Part shown: one piece after another, positions 26,387-35,232 of the stretch
Layout of the letters: each line of letters opens with the position of its first letter
Position numbering within the stretch: the stretch's first letter is position 1
Assembly: GCF_007752935.1 (NCBI RefSeq)
Contig: NZ_CP036319.1
Span: 1,674,001-1,738,000, forward strand
Source of the DNA: Crateriforma conspicua
Lineage (GTDB): Bacteria; Planctomycetota; Planctomycetia; Pirellulales; Pirellulaceae
DNA: 64,000 bases
Direction: 5' to 3'
Translations under genes and position numbers: made by a program
The notes under the pieces: generated by a model
What the model saw: only the letters and a program-made list of their open reading frames with translations
Told to the model about the DNA's origin: nothing
The model's database searches: none

Positions 26387-29185
26387 TTGAACGCAGTTGA
26401 GATTGAGGAGGCAGTCAGCAAGCTGGTTGAAGCAGCGTTTGATGCGGCGGAGTTTCCGTATGCGTTCCTGGAGGCGTTCGGGAACAAAGACGCGACGATC
26501 AAGCGTCTGCGCAGCGTTGGAAAGAACACCACTAACAAGTCCGATGTCGAGGGCGATGGCGTGGTTGCTGTGCTGCAACGAAACAACATTCACATCGCCA
26601 GTTGCGATGGCGGCGGTTCTGATGTGGTCGCAGATTTGCTGGGTAAGTTGACCGACAGTGCGGCGACGGCGAAGCACAAGGCGAAGTTTGCTCTGGCGAC
26701 CGACGGTGATACGGTCCATGCGGTGAGTTTGAATTCCGACGAACCACCGTTGGTTTGCGAGTTCAGAGATCTTGACGATCACTTTGGCTATTTCCTGGAA
26801 TTGGCCGGCATCTCGACTGTTCGGCAGATCCGTGAAAATGCGTTCGATATCAAGGCAACCGGGCGGCTGAACCGGTTGTATGTCGAGCTACTGCGGAACA
26901 ATCCCGATTGGGACGGTGACAAACGCCGAGAAGAACTCAATCATTTCTTTGCTCGCCTGATCTTTTGCTTCTTTGCCGAGGACACCGGCATCTTTCACGA
27001 AAAGGATCTGTTTACTGAAACGGTTCGCCAGATGAGCGAAACGAGTGGCGCGAACACGCATTGGGTTTTGGCCGAGTTGTTTCGGGCGATGGACGTTCCG
27101 ATAAAGGATCGCGACGCGGCGAACCTTCGTCCGTTCGCGAGCCAGTTTCCCTATGTCAACGGTGGGTTGTTCGGCGGCGGCACCAGCGAAGGCGACGTTC
27201 CTAAGTTCACCCAAATCGCTCGCTCGTATTTGCTACACATCGGTTCGCTCGATTGGACGCGAATCAACCCGGACATCTTTGGTTCGATGATCCAGGCCGT
27301 TGCCGATGATGAGGAGCGTGGGGCACTGGGCATGCACTACACCAGCGTGCCGAACATTCTCAAAGTGCTCAATCCACTTTTCCTCGACGACCTGCATGAG
27401 AAACTGAAAGAGGCCGGCAACAACGCTCGCAAGTTGTTGAATCTTCGCAAGCGTCTGGCCCGCATCCGCGTGTTCGATCCGGCATGCGGCAGCGGCAACT
27501 TTCTGGTCATCGCGTACAAACAGATGCGTGCGATCGAATCGGAGATCAACATTCTTCGCGGCGAACCCGAACGGGCGTCGGATATTCCGCTCACAAACTT
27601 CCGTGGTATCGAGCTGCGGCACTTCGCCGTCGAAGTTGCTCGACTGGCGTTGATCATCGCCGAATACCAATGCGACGAACTCTATCGTGGCCAGCGATTA
27701 GCACTCGCCGAGTTTCTGCCGCTCAATAAAGAGAACTGGATCACGCACGGCAATGCGCTGCGTCTGGATTGGTTGAAGGTATGCCCACCGACAGGCACCG
27801 GTGGAATCAAGTTGACTGAAGACGACCTGTTTCAGACGCCATTGGAGCAACCGGAGATTGATTTCGAGAATGAAGGCGGGGAGACATACATCTGTGGGAA
27901 CCCGCCGTATTTAGGGTCAACTTGGCAAACGACAACACAAAAGGAAGAGCTCGGTCATATCTTCTCGAAACGAACGAAACAGTGGAAGTCGCTCGACTAC
28001 GTCGCGGGTTGGTTTATGAAGGCCGCCGACTATGGCGAGAAGACTGAGTCAGTCACGGCATTTGTTTCCACCAATTCCATCTGCCAAGGGCAGCAGGTGG
28101 CACTACTCTGGCCGCTAATACAAAACCGGAATCATCGAATCGCGTTTGCGCACACGTCGTTCAAATGGGCGAACCTTGCATCGCACAATGCTGGTGTTAC
28201 GGTGGTCATCGTCGGGTTGTCAACACCTTCGTCGAGACCTAAGACTCTTTATTCGATTGGAGATGGCGGCGAAGATATTGGGCGTGTCGTTCCTAATATC
28301 AACGCCTACCTCGTTCCAGCGGACGATGTCATCGTTGAGAAGCGAAGAACCCCTATTAGCCAGCTTGCAACGATCGAAGCCGGCGGGAAACCAGTTGATG
28401 GCGGACACCTGCTGTTGTCATGTGACGAAAAGCGAACGCTGGTTCGAGAATCGGAAGAAGCCGAATCGCTCATCTTGCGAGTTCTGGGTGCAGAGGAATA
28501 CACCAACGGAAAGATCCGACACTGCCTTTGGATTTCGGATGAGGTTGCTGAATATGCCAAGAGCATTTCAGCAGTAGGCAGAAGGATTTCTGCGGTCGCT
28601 CAGATGCGATCTGAAAGCCCGAAGGCCGCCACGCAGCGGGCTGCGGCAACACCACATCGCTTCGATGAGGTTAAACAGACAGGTCGTGAACGAATCGGGT
28701 TGATCCCCACGCTCACCTCGGAAAGTCGTGAATACATTCCAGTTGGACTGCTGCCTCCTGGAACAGTCGTTACCAATCTAGCCTTCGCAATATACGAACC
28801 CTCGCTCGCAGAAGTTGCTTTGCTCAATTCAAAACTGCACTTCATCTGGATCGCGACCGTATGCGGCAAATTTAAGACAGACTACCGGTTTTCAAATGTT
28901 CTCGGGTGGAACACATTCCCAGTCCCGCCCCTCTCGGATCAAAACAAGTCCGACCTCACCCGCTGCGCCGAAGACATCTTGCTGGCTCGCGAGGCTCATT
29001 GGCCGGCGACGATTGCGGAGTTGTATGACCCGGACAAGATGCCCGGTGACCTGCGAGCCGCTCATGATCGTAACGACCAAACACTCGAACGCATCTACAT
29101 CGGTCGCCGCTTTAAGAACGACACCGAACGGCTCGAAACGCTATTTCGGATGTACACCGAGTTGACGACGGGGAACGCGAAATGA
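26387..29185 (+). CDS. class I SAM-dependent DNA methyltransferase (restriction-modification type)
   Basis: The protein (about 930 aa) has the SAM-binding motif FDPACGSGNFLVIAYK (motif I) and the catalytic ICGNPPYLGS (motif IV, NPPY), so it is an N6-adenine-type enzyme. The layout, a long N-terminal region with 'AEDTGIF', 'YVNGGLF' and 'GALGMHYTS', a methylase core, and a C-terminal target-recognition part, resembles the MmeI/Eco57I-like methylases. I see no clear N-terminal nuclease motif, so cleavage is probably done by a neighbour. TTG 26387 is chosen for the GAGGGA upstream; GTG 26330 adds 19 residues. It is divergent from the XRE-Argonaute operon. Confidence 0.85.
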   Translation: MNAVEIEEAVSKLVEAAFDAAEFPYAFLEAFGNKDATIKRLRSVGKNTTNKSDVEGDGVVAVLQRNNIHIASCDGGGSDVVADLLGKLTDSAATAKHKAKFALATDGDTVHAVSLNSDEPPLVCEFRDLDDHFGYFLELAGISTVRQIRENAFDIKATGRLNRLYVELLRNNPDWDGDKRREELNHFFARLIFCFFAEDTGIFHEKDLFTETVRQMSETSGANTHWVLAELFRAMDVPIKDRDAANLRPFASQFPYVNGGLFGGGTSEGDVPKFTQIARSYLLHIGSLDWTRINPDIFGSMIQAVADDEERGALGMHYTSVPNILKVLNPLFLDDLHEKLKEAGNNARKLLNLRKRLARIRVFDPACGSGNFLVIAYKQMRAIESEINILRGEPERASDIPLTNFRGIELRHFAVEVARLALIIAEYQCDELYRGQRLALAEFLPLNKENWITHGNALRLDWLKVCPPTGTGGIKLTEDDLFQTPLEQPEIDFENEGGETYICGNPPYLGSTWQTTTQKEELGHIFSKRTKQWKSLDYVAGWFMKAADYGEKTESVTAFVSTNSICQGQQVALLWPLIQNRNHRIAFAHTSFKWANLASHNAGVTVVIVGLSTPSSRPKTLYSIGDGGEDIGRVVPNINAYLVPADDVIVEKRRTPISQLATIEAGGKPVDGGHLLLSCDEKRTLVRESEEAESLILRVLGAEEYTNGKIRHCLWISDEVAEYAKSISAVGRRISAVAQMRSESPKAATQRAAATPHRFDEVKQTGRERIGLIPTLTSESREYIPVGLLPPGTVVTNLAFAIYEPSLAEVALLNSKLHFIWIATVCGKFKTDYRFSNVLGWNTFPVPPLSDQNKSDLTRCAEDILLAREAHWPATIAELYDPDKMPGDLRAAHDRNDQTLERIYIGRRFKNDTERLETLFRMYTELTTGNAK

Positions 29186-29228
29186 ACCGATCACCAACGA
29201 AGTCTATAATGAGTTACGTTGCGAGGTC

Positions 29229-29501
29229 ATGTTGATGCCGCTTTCTTCGATCATCTGGGATCTTGATGACGACCCCGAAGGAAATGTTGTCCACGTTGCT
29301 GAACACGGCGTGACACAAGAAGAAGTCGAAGATGTCCTGGCAAATCCAACGGACCGGGACACAAGTCACTCGTCCGGTTATCCCGTCGCGTTCGGTGACA
29401 CTCGAACCGGCAGGCACCTGATTGTGGTCTACGAACAGATCGACGCAGAAACTGTATATCCCATTACCGCTTACGACGTCCCAAGACGCATGCAACTATG
29501 A
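29229..29501 (+). CDS. BrnT-like small protein (possible toxin)
   Basis: This 90-aa protein resembles BrnT-type toxins in layout: an IIWDLDDDP start, the segment EHGVTQEEVEDVLANPTD, and a C-terminal strand (RHLIVVYEQIDAETVYPITAYDV) as in BrnT ('HGVSFEEA' and 'RIISAR'). BrnT is an RNase-like toxin. The likeness is at the motif level only. It overlaps the next gene by 4 bases. A standalone antitoxin gene is missing; the start of the next protein may have that role (see the helicase entry). Confidence 0.6.
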   Translation: MLMPLSSIIWDLDDDPEGNVVHVAEHGVTQEEVEDVLANPTDRDTSHSSGYPVAFGDTRTGRHLIVVYEQIDAETVYPITAYDVPRRMQL

Positions 29502-31672
29502 AGCGAATCAAACGAGATCGTCGACTTACCCCGGAAGAAGCGGCGAAATACAAAGCAGTTCGCGAGAATGTCGCTACCGAGTTGCCCGACTTGGTTGCGC
29601 GACACCACGATCGCATCGCCGCGAAAGCAAGTAAATCAAGATCAATCCCGTCGGTGTCGGTACGCTACGCGGGCGATGGTCGTTCGACGCGGGCGAACGA
29701 TATGGGCATGCGCCCGATGCAAGAGCGCGTATGGCAATTTCGTGGCGAGCAGTATCTTCTGCTCAAATCGCCGCCAGCCTCGGGAAAAAGCCGGGCGTTG
29801 ATGTTCGTTGCACTCGATAAGCTGCATCGACAAGGACTCAAACAAGCCATCGTGGTCGTTCCCGAAAAGTCAATCGGGGCCAGCTTTGCAGATACACAGC
29901 TCACTCAGGGCGGGTTTTTCGCCGATTGGAAAGTAGAACCGCAGTGGAACCTGTGCAACGCACCCGGCACCGATGGCGGGAAGGTCGACGCGGTCGGTAG
30001 ATTTCTGGCGAGCGATGATAAGACGCTTGTTTGCACGCACGCGACATTCCGTTTCGCGTTTGAGAAATTCGGGGTCGAAGCATTCGATGATCGGTTGATT
30101 GCCGTCGATGAGTTTCATCATGTATCGGTCAGCGAAGACAACCGACTGGGCGAGTTTGTGCGTCAATTGATCGAGCGAGACAAGACACACTTGATTGCGA
30201 TGACAGGCAGCTACTTCCGCGGCGACGCTGCCGCCGTGCTGATGCCTGAGGATGAGCGCCGTTTTGAATCTGTTACCTACACCTACTACGAGCAACTCGC
30301 AGGCTATCAGTATCTAAAGCAGCTCGACATCGGTTACTACTTCTATTCAGGAAGTTACATCGACGACCTGCCGAAGGTGCTTAACGAAGACGAAAAGACA
30401 ATCATCCACATCCCCAACGTCAACAGCCGAGAAAGCACGCAGGACAAGCACAAAGAGGTCGAGCATATTCTCGAAACCTTAGGCGAGTGGCAAGGGACTG
30501 ATGAAACAACTGGGTTTCAATTGGTCAAGACATCCACCGGTCGTGTATTGCGGATTGCCGACTTGGTTGATGACGAATCAATAAAGCGTGAGAAGGTGGC
30601 TGCGGCGCTTCGTGAGCCAGCAGGCCGCAACAATCCGAATCATGTTGACATCATCATCGCTTTGGGAATGGCAAAAGAAGGATTCGACTGGGTGTGGTGT
30701 GAGCACGCGTTGACAATTGGTTACCGCAGTAGTCTTACTGAGATTGTGCAGATCATTGGCCGCGCGACGCGAGATGCTCCCGGCAAAACGCGATCCAGGT
30801 TCACAAATCTGATCGCGGAACCTGACGCAGGCGAGAAAACGGTTACCGAAGCGGTCAACGATACACTCAAAGCAATCGCGGCGAGTTTGCTTATGGAGCA
30901 AGTTTTGGCTCCTCGTTTCGAGTTCCGCCCTAAGACGCCCGCCAACGTGCCTCAGCCCGGTTTGGACTACGGTCCGAATGGCTACGACGACGGTGGTTGC
31001 AATGTTGGGGTGAACGGAGAAACCGGGGCCGTTCAGGTTGAGATCAATGGATTGGCTGAACCGGAAAGCGAGGAAGGAACGAGAATCTGTCGCGAAGACT
31101 TGAATGAAGTCGTGGCCAGCTTTGTGCAAGATACCCGGACGGTTCAGGATGGTCTGTTTAACGAGGACTTGCCGCCTCAGGAAACAACCCAACAACGGAT
31201 GGGCAAGATCATCCGCGACAAGTATCCGGATCTCTCGGACCAAGATCAGGAAGCCATTCGCCAACGTGCGGTTGCTGCCCTGAATCTGATTCAACAGGCG
31301 ACTCGCGCAACGCGTGGTAACGGTTCACCGGCGGCCAACACGGCTTTGATCGACGGCATTCGTCGCTACGTGACCGATGTTCGAGATTTGAATGTGGACT
31401 TGATTGACTCGATCAATCCGTTTGGCGAAGCGTACAACATCCTGGCTAAGGCGATGAACGAGGATCGACTACGTCAGGTCCAAATGGCAATCGCGGGCAG
31501 GCGAGTGCAGTTGACACCTGACGAGGCCCGTGATCTAGCGAAACGCGCTTTGAAATTCAAACAGCAGCGAGGCAAGCTTCCGTCGCTCACCAGTCAGGAT
31601 GCGTGGGAACGACGGATGGCGGAAGGTATCGCGTTTCTGGCTCGCATGAAGCAGGAGAATGCCGATGGGTAA
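29498..31672 (+). CDS. DEAD/DEAH-type helicase with extra N-terminal segment
   Basis: The protein (724 aa) has a superfamily 2 helicase core: Walker A LLKSPPASGKSRAL (residues ~88-100), Walker B DEFHH (residues ~203-207), motif III AMTGSYF and motif VI QIIGRATRDAPGKT. It probably moves along DNA for restriction. The first ~50 residues (MKRIKRDRRLTPEEAAKYKA...) look unlike helicase sequence and like a small Arg/Lys/Glu antitoxin-type peptide joined in frame; that is my inference. It overlaps the BrnT-like gene (4 bases) and the GIY-YIG gene (14 bases), so all are translationally coupled. Confidence 0.8.
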   Translation: MKRIKRDRRLTPEEAAKYKAVRENVATELPDLVARHHDRIAAKASKSRSIPSVSVRYAGDGRSTRANDMGMRPMQERVWQFRGEQYLLLKSPPASGKSRALMFVALDKLHRQGLKQAIVVVPEKSIGASFADTQLTQGGFFADWKVEPQWNLCNAPGTDGGKVDAVGRFLASDDKTLVCTHATFRFAFEKFGVEAFDDRLIAVDEFHHVSVSEDNRLGEFVRQLIERDKTHLIAMTGSYFRGDAAAVLMPEDERRFESVTYTYYEQLAGYQYLKQLDIGYYFYSGSYIDDLPKVLNEDEKTIIHIPNVNSRESTQDKHKEVEHILETLGEWQGTDETTGFQLVKTSTGRVLRIADLVDDESIKREKVAAALREPAGRNNPNHVDIIIALGMAKEGFDWVWCEHALTIGYRSSLTEIVQIIGRATRDAPGKTRSRFTNLIAEPDAGEKTVTEAVNDTLKAIAASLLMEQVLAPRFEFRPKTPANVPQPGLDYGPNGYDDGGCNVGVNGETGAVQVEINGLAEPESEEGTRICREDLNEVVASFVQDTRTVQDGLFNEDLPPQETTQQRMGKIIRDKYPDLSDQDQEAIRQRAVAALNLIQQATRATRGNGSPAANTALIDGIRRYVTDVRDLNVDLIDSINPFGEAYNILAKAMNEDRLRQVQMAIAGRRVQLTPDEARDLAKRALKFKQQRGKLPSLTSQDAWERRMAEGIAFLARMKQENADG

Positions 31673-32936
31673 GAGAAAGACTGCAAGCGTCAGTTTCACT
31701 GATGATGACGAAGCACTTCTCGCCGAACTTGGTGTTGAAACAGAGGTAAAGAAGGTCCAAACCTACACACCAAAGCAAGAGCGGATCATCGCCGGGTTTG
31801 AGGACATTCAACGTTTTGCTCGCGAGCACGGCCGGTCGCCTCAGCACGGCGAGGGTAACGACATTTTCGAGAGGCTGTATGCTGTGCGACTGGACCAAAT
31901 TCTGGCCGATGCTGAATGCTTGGAATTGCTGCGTCCTTTGGACGACGACGGTTTGCTGACTGACCGGGTTGCCGAACCTAGCGAGGACTACGAGGTCGGC
32001 AGCGATGATGAATTGCTTGAGGCGTTGGGTGTCGGGCCAAGCGACGACGACATCACAACGATGAAGCATGTCCGGACGGCATCGCAGCGAAATGCTGAAC
32101 GCTCATCCCCGGACGAGGTCGCTCAACGGAAACCGTGTGACGACTTCGATGATTTCCGGCCGGAGTTCGATGCGGTGCAGGCTGACATCGAAACCGGTCG
32201 ACAGACGACGGAGCTTTACCGGACTAGCACGCGAACGAAGATCGCCAAGGGTGATTGGTTCATTGTTGATGGCCAAAAAGCATTGGTTGCCGACGCCGAC
32301 AAATGGTTCATGCCAGAGCCGAGTAAACCTGGTCAGAAGGTGGAACGAGATCGACGGCTGCGCGTGATCTTTGACAACGGAACCGAGTCGGATTTGTTGC
32401 TGCGTTCGCTCCGTCGGGCGCTCCAGAAAGACGAGGCAAGCCGGCGTATCGTTCCACCCCAGCCGCAAACTGAAGAGGATGATAGCGACTTCGGCCCACT
32501 GTTTTCCGATGACGTCGATGACGACGACACGGCATCAGGCACGATCTACGTCGCCCGTAGCCTTTCCGAGGATGCGTTCATCCAAGAGAACCGCGAGGTG
32601 TTGCACAAGATCGGCGTCACGGGCGGCGATCCGGCTACCCGCATCGCGGGAGCCAAGAAAGACCCGACGTTCTTGTTGGCCGAAGCCGAACTGGTCGCCA
32701 CTTACAAACTTGCGAACATCAACCGCAAAGCACTCGAACAAACGCTGCACAAATTTTTCGCCAAAGCCCGCCTCGACCTCGCCCTAGCCGACCGCTTCGG
32801 CGACAAGGTTCACCCGCGTGAATGGTTCCTTGTGCCGCTGCCGGTGATCGCTGAGGTGGTTGATCGAATCAAAGACGGCAGCATCAGTGGCTATCGATAC
32901 GACTCGGAAACAGCGACGCTGCAGAAAATTGTCTGA
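31659..32936 (+). CDS. GIY-YIG/T5orf172-type nuclease, putative restriction subunit
   Basis: The C-terminal ~150 residues match the GIY-YIG/T5orf172 (DUF1524-unrelated) fold: GTIYVARSLSEDAFIQ, then VLHKIGVTGGDPATRI (the Arg-containing motif), and NRKALEQTLHKFFAKARLDL, with HPREWFLVPL at the end. The N-terminal half is acidic and of unknown role, with SDDDEALLAEL-type repeats of the DDD kind. The nuclease domain, beside a methyltransferase and a helicase, fits a three-subunit restriction-modification system. I do not know a named type for this combination. It overlaps the helicase gene by 14 bases. Confidence 0.75.
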   Translation: MPMGKRKTASVSFTDDDEALLAELGVETEVKKVQTYTPKQERIIAGFEDIQRFAREHGRSPQHGEGNDIFERLYAVRLDQILADAECLELLRPLDDDGLLTDRVAEPSEDYEVGSDDELLEALGVGPSDDDITTMKHVRTASQRNAERSSPDEVAQRKPCDDFDDFRPEFDAVQADIETGRQTTELYRTSTRTKIAKGDWFIVDGQKALVADADKWFMPEPSKPGQKVERDRRLRVIFDNGTESDLLLRSLRRALQKDEASRRIVPPQPQTEEDDSDFGPLFSDDVDDDDTASGTIYVARSLSEDAFIQENREVLHKIGVTGGDPATRIAGAKKDPTFLLAEAELVATYKLANINRKALEQTLHKFFAKARLDLALADRFGDKVHPREWFLVPLPVIAEVVDRIKDGSISGYRYDSETATLQKIV

Positions 32937-33084
32937 TCACGAATGAACGAACCGAAAAGCTTTCCGCAATTATCTACATATCGCCACGTGGCTGATGGAA
33001 CTAGAGGATAAGAAAATTGTGCATTCGCATGCCCGTGACTTCCGTGCGTAGGCACTTTATTGACCATTCAGGAATCGGATTACC

Positions 33085-33948
33085 GTGTATCGACTGACCG
33101 AAAAGAGAAAGCGTGAGGCACAAACCGTCTTCGATAAATACACTCGTGACCTGCACGACCATCGCTGGATAAACACCACTCGCCTTGAAGCCGAGCTAAG
33201 GTCGATTTGGGATCTTGGATACCAGGAGATCAAGGATGTCATGATTGATATGGCGGAACACCATACAGAACTCACTCATCTATCTGCATTCTTTATGGAG
33301 CACAACAACCCGATGGGGGTGGTTTCAGAGTTTCAAGAGACCCTGGCGCGACTCTACGGTCTATCAGGTTGGAACACGGACTCGAACCAAGAGTCGGCGC
33401 GCAAAGCCTACTGGGAGCGAGCATTCGCAGTGATATCGGGGTTCGATCTAGATCATGGATCCGATCGCGATTCAATCATTACGATCACCTCTCTACTCGA
33501 TCAACAACTGCTTGAGAGGATTCTTAGAAATCCCACGGACATGCGCTCGATGAATCCACGAGCCTTCGAGGAACTGATTGCTGAAATCCTTGATGGATTT
33601 GGTTTCGGTGTCGAGCTTTCCAGCCAAACACGCGACGGAGGTAGGGACATAATTGCGATCGCCAATCATGAAATTGCAAAAAGCAAATATCTGATCGAAT
33701 GCAAACGCTACGCTGAAAAACGAAAGATCGACGTCCAGGTAGTTCGCTCGCTTCACGGCGTAGTTCATGACGAACGAGCCACCAAGGGCCTGATCGTAAC
33801 AACATCTAGTTTTACAAAACCCGCCATCGAACACATCGAGCGGAATGAATGGACTTTGGAAGGACGAGACTTCGGGGGTATTTGTGATTGGTTGAAAAAA
33901 TATCAGCAGATTCGTTTTGGTAGTGCACAATCCCCATCGTTAAAATGA
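33085..33948 (+). CDS. Mrr-like restriction endonuclease
   Basis: The C-terminal half (about residues 145-285) has the Mrr/PD-(D/E)XK pattern: NPRAFEELIAEILDGFGF, then QTRDGGRDIIAI with the Asp, and YLIECKRYAEKRKI with E-X-K. The N-terminal half is helical with no recognised domain. Mrr-like enzymes act on methylated or foreign DNA, often as type IV systems. GTG 33085 is the likely start. It is separate from the methyltransferase cluster (about 150 bases gap) but in the same orientation. Confidence 0.85.
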   Translation: MYRLTEKRKREAQTVFDKYTRDLHDHRWINTTRLEAELRSIWDLGYQEIKDVMIDMAEHHTELTHLSAFFMEHNNPMGVVSEFQETLARLYGLSGWNTDSNQESARKAYWERAFAVISGFDLDHGSDRDSIITITSLLDQQLLERILRNPTDMRSMNPRAFEELIAEILDGFGFGVELSSQTRDGGRDIIAIANHEIAKSKYLIECKRYAEKRKIDVQVVRSLHGVVHDERATKGLIVTTSSFTKPAIEHIERNEWTLEGRDFGGICDWLKKYQQIRFGSAQSPSLK

Positions 33949-34191
33949 TTTAGCTGGCGGCTTCAGTGTTTTCCAGTCGAACCAGGTGCGTGATGTCGAC
34001 CTTGACGATCGCGTCCACGACTGAACGGGAATGCGAATCGCTACGGACGTAAGGCGAATAGCCGTGGTTCGCGACCAGTGTGGAGGCGGAATGTGAACAA
34101 TGGCCTTTTGAAGCTATCTAGCAGACGACTTGGTTCCGGAGAACGTCGCTGAGTAAACCAATGCGGTCAAATACTCTTAAACTGAAACAGC
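33949..34191. other. junction between the defence island and the phage block
   Basis: No annotated gene fits here. On the minus strand a frame from about 34094 to a TAA at 33952-33954 reads a protein-like sequence (VANHGYSPYVRSDSHSRSVV, then DITHLVRLENTEAAS) with no obvious start, so it may be the degraded 3' end of a gene or an intergenic repeat. It marks the end of the defence island. Confidence 0.35.
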
Positions 34192-34515
34192 ATGGATAAA
34201 GACTCTTCACATCCCGACCCGATTCACGAGCTTGCAGATCAATTTGTAGAATTGCAGCAGCGAGCCATGGAGGTCTACGAGCCAATTGTTACTTCGATCG
34301 TTGAAGGTGAATCCACAGAAAAGCAATTCATCGAATCAACGCTTGATGGATTGCTTGGCTTCGCGGGCAGTGACGATGGCCTCGTTCTCTACTTGAAACT
34401 TTGTCGGTACTTCTGGGAACTCGATCCAGAAGCAACCGCATCTTACGTCCAAGCCTATCGCGAGATGTGGGACAATGAGCCTGAAGGCAGGCAGAATACC
34501 CCAGCTGACATTTAG
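34192..34515 (+). CDS. small acidic hypothetical protein, 107 aa
   Basis: The protein is helical and acidic (FVELQQRAMEVYEPIVTSIV at residues 18-37, then LLGFAGSDDGLVLYLKLCRY). I recognise no family. It lies between the Mrr-like gene and the XRE-ImmA pair, alone, with 240 bases of non-coding sequence before it and 350 after. It could be an accessory or an immunity-type protein. Codon use looks like the neighbours. Confidence 0.6.
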   Translation: MDKDSSHPDPIHELADQFVELQQRAMEVYEPIVTSIVEGESTEKQFIESTLDGLLGFAGSDDGLVLYLKLCRYFWELDPEATASYVQAYREMWDNEPEGRQNTPADI

Positions 34516-34866
34516 CAGCCTCGCTTTCGCGTCCCGCTCGCTGACTGCTTTTCTTCAACGCAACTTTTGAACGCATTCCGATGCGCCCAAAATTCTGTTT
34601 TTTATTTCCCGGCCGTGACCAGACGTGTCACGAGCGTTGACTTCAATGATCCCGGACGGCGGCTTTGCTAGCAAAATTCTGGATTGGGGGATTGCCTGGG
34701 TTTGGGGACACGGGATATTATGATTGCAGTGTTTAGTGCCCACTACACATCGAGGGTCGGGGGCTCGTGTTTTTGCGGGTTTCCGGAGGAGAAAGCGGTT
34801 GATGGAGATTGCCATGCTTTGGATGCAGTGGATTTCGGGCGACGATTCGGCGGGGAGGCCTGCGCG
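34516..34866. other. regulatory region upstream of the XRE-ImmA switch
   Basis: No gene is visible apart from the in-frame leader of the XRE gene. It contains an inverted repeat at 34730-34749 (TGTTTAGTG-CC-CACTACACA, one mismatch) whose half-site TGTTTAGTG also occurs at 36023-36031, before the next unit. It is a candidate operator for the XRE protein. Confidence 0.5.
34730..34749. promoter_or_regulatory. palindromic operator-like site upstream of the XRE gene
   Basis: TGTTTAGTG and CACTACACA form a 9-bp inverted repeat with one mismatch and a 2-base centre, 118 bases before the chosen XRE start. A second copy of the half-site stands before the 36070 gene. The size suits a Cro/C1-type dimer. 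Confidence 0.45.
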
Positions 34867-35232
34867 ATGAAAAAGGCTCGTAGCGCGCAGTCGTTTGGCG
34901 CGGTGCTGCGCCAGAAACGAACGGCGAAGAAGATCACGCTGCGCAAGTTCGCGGAGATGATCGGCGTTTCGGCGACGTATTTGTCACAGGTCGAGCAGGA
35001 TCACTTTGCACCGCCAACGGCAGATCGTGTCACGAAGATCGCCGAGTTGTTGGGCGAGGATCCCGACGAATGGATTCGGCTGGCCGATCGTGTGCCGGAT
35101 GACGTGGATGTCATGGTCCGCCAGCACCCCAAGGACATGCCCGAGCTGATGCGGTTAGCGACTGGGCTTTCACCGAAACAATTTGAAATCATCAAAGAAC
35201 AGATTCGTAAAATGAAAAAGCGGGGGAAGTGA
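34867..35232 (+). CDS. XRE-family repressor of a phage/element switch
   Basis: From ATG 34867 the protein is 121 aa: an HTH of the Cro/C1 class (LRQKRTAKKITLRKFAEMIGVSATYLSQVEQ, residues ~14-44) and a helical C-terminus (PELMRLATGLSPKQFEIIKE). GGGGAGG stands before the ATG. The ORF extends upstream to 34684 but with no coding signs. Its stop overlaps the ImmA gene by 4 bases, the arrangement of XRE/ImmA switches such as ImmR-ImmA of ICEBs1, in which the repressor is cleaved to induce the element. Confidence 0.88.
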   Translation: MKKARSAQSFGAVLRQKRTAKKITLRKFAEMIGVSATYLSQVEQDHFAPPTADRVTKIAELLGEDPDEWIRLADRVPDDVDVMVRQHPKDMPELMRLATGLSPKQFEIIKEQIRKMKKRGK

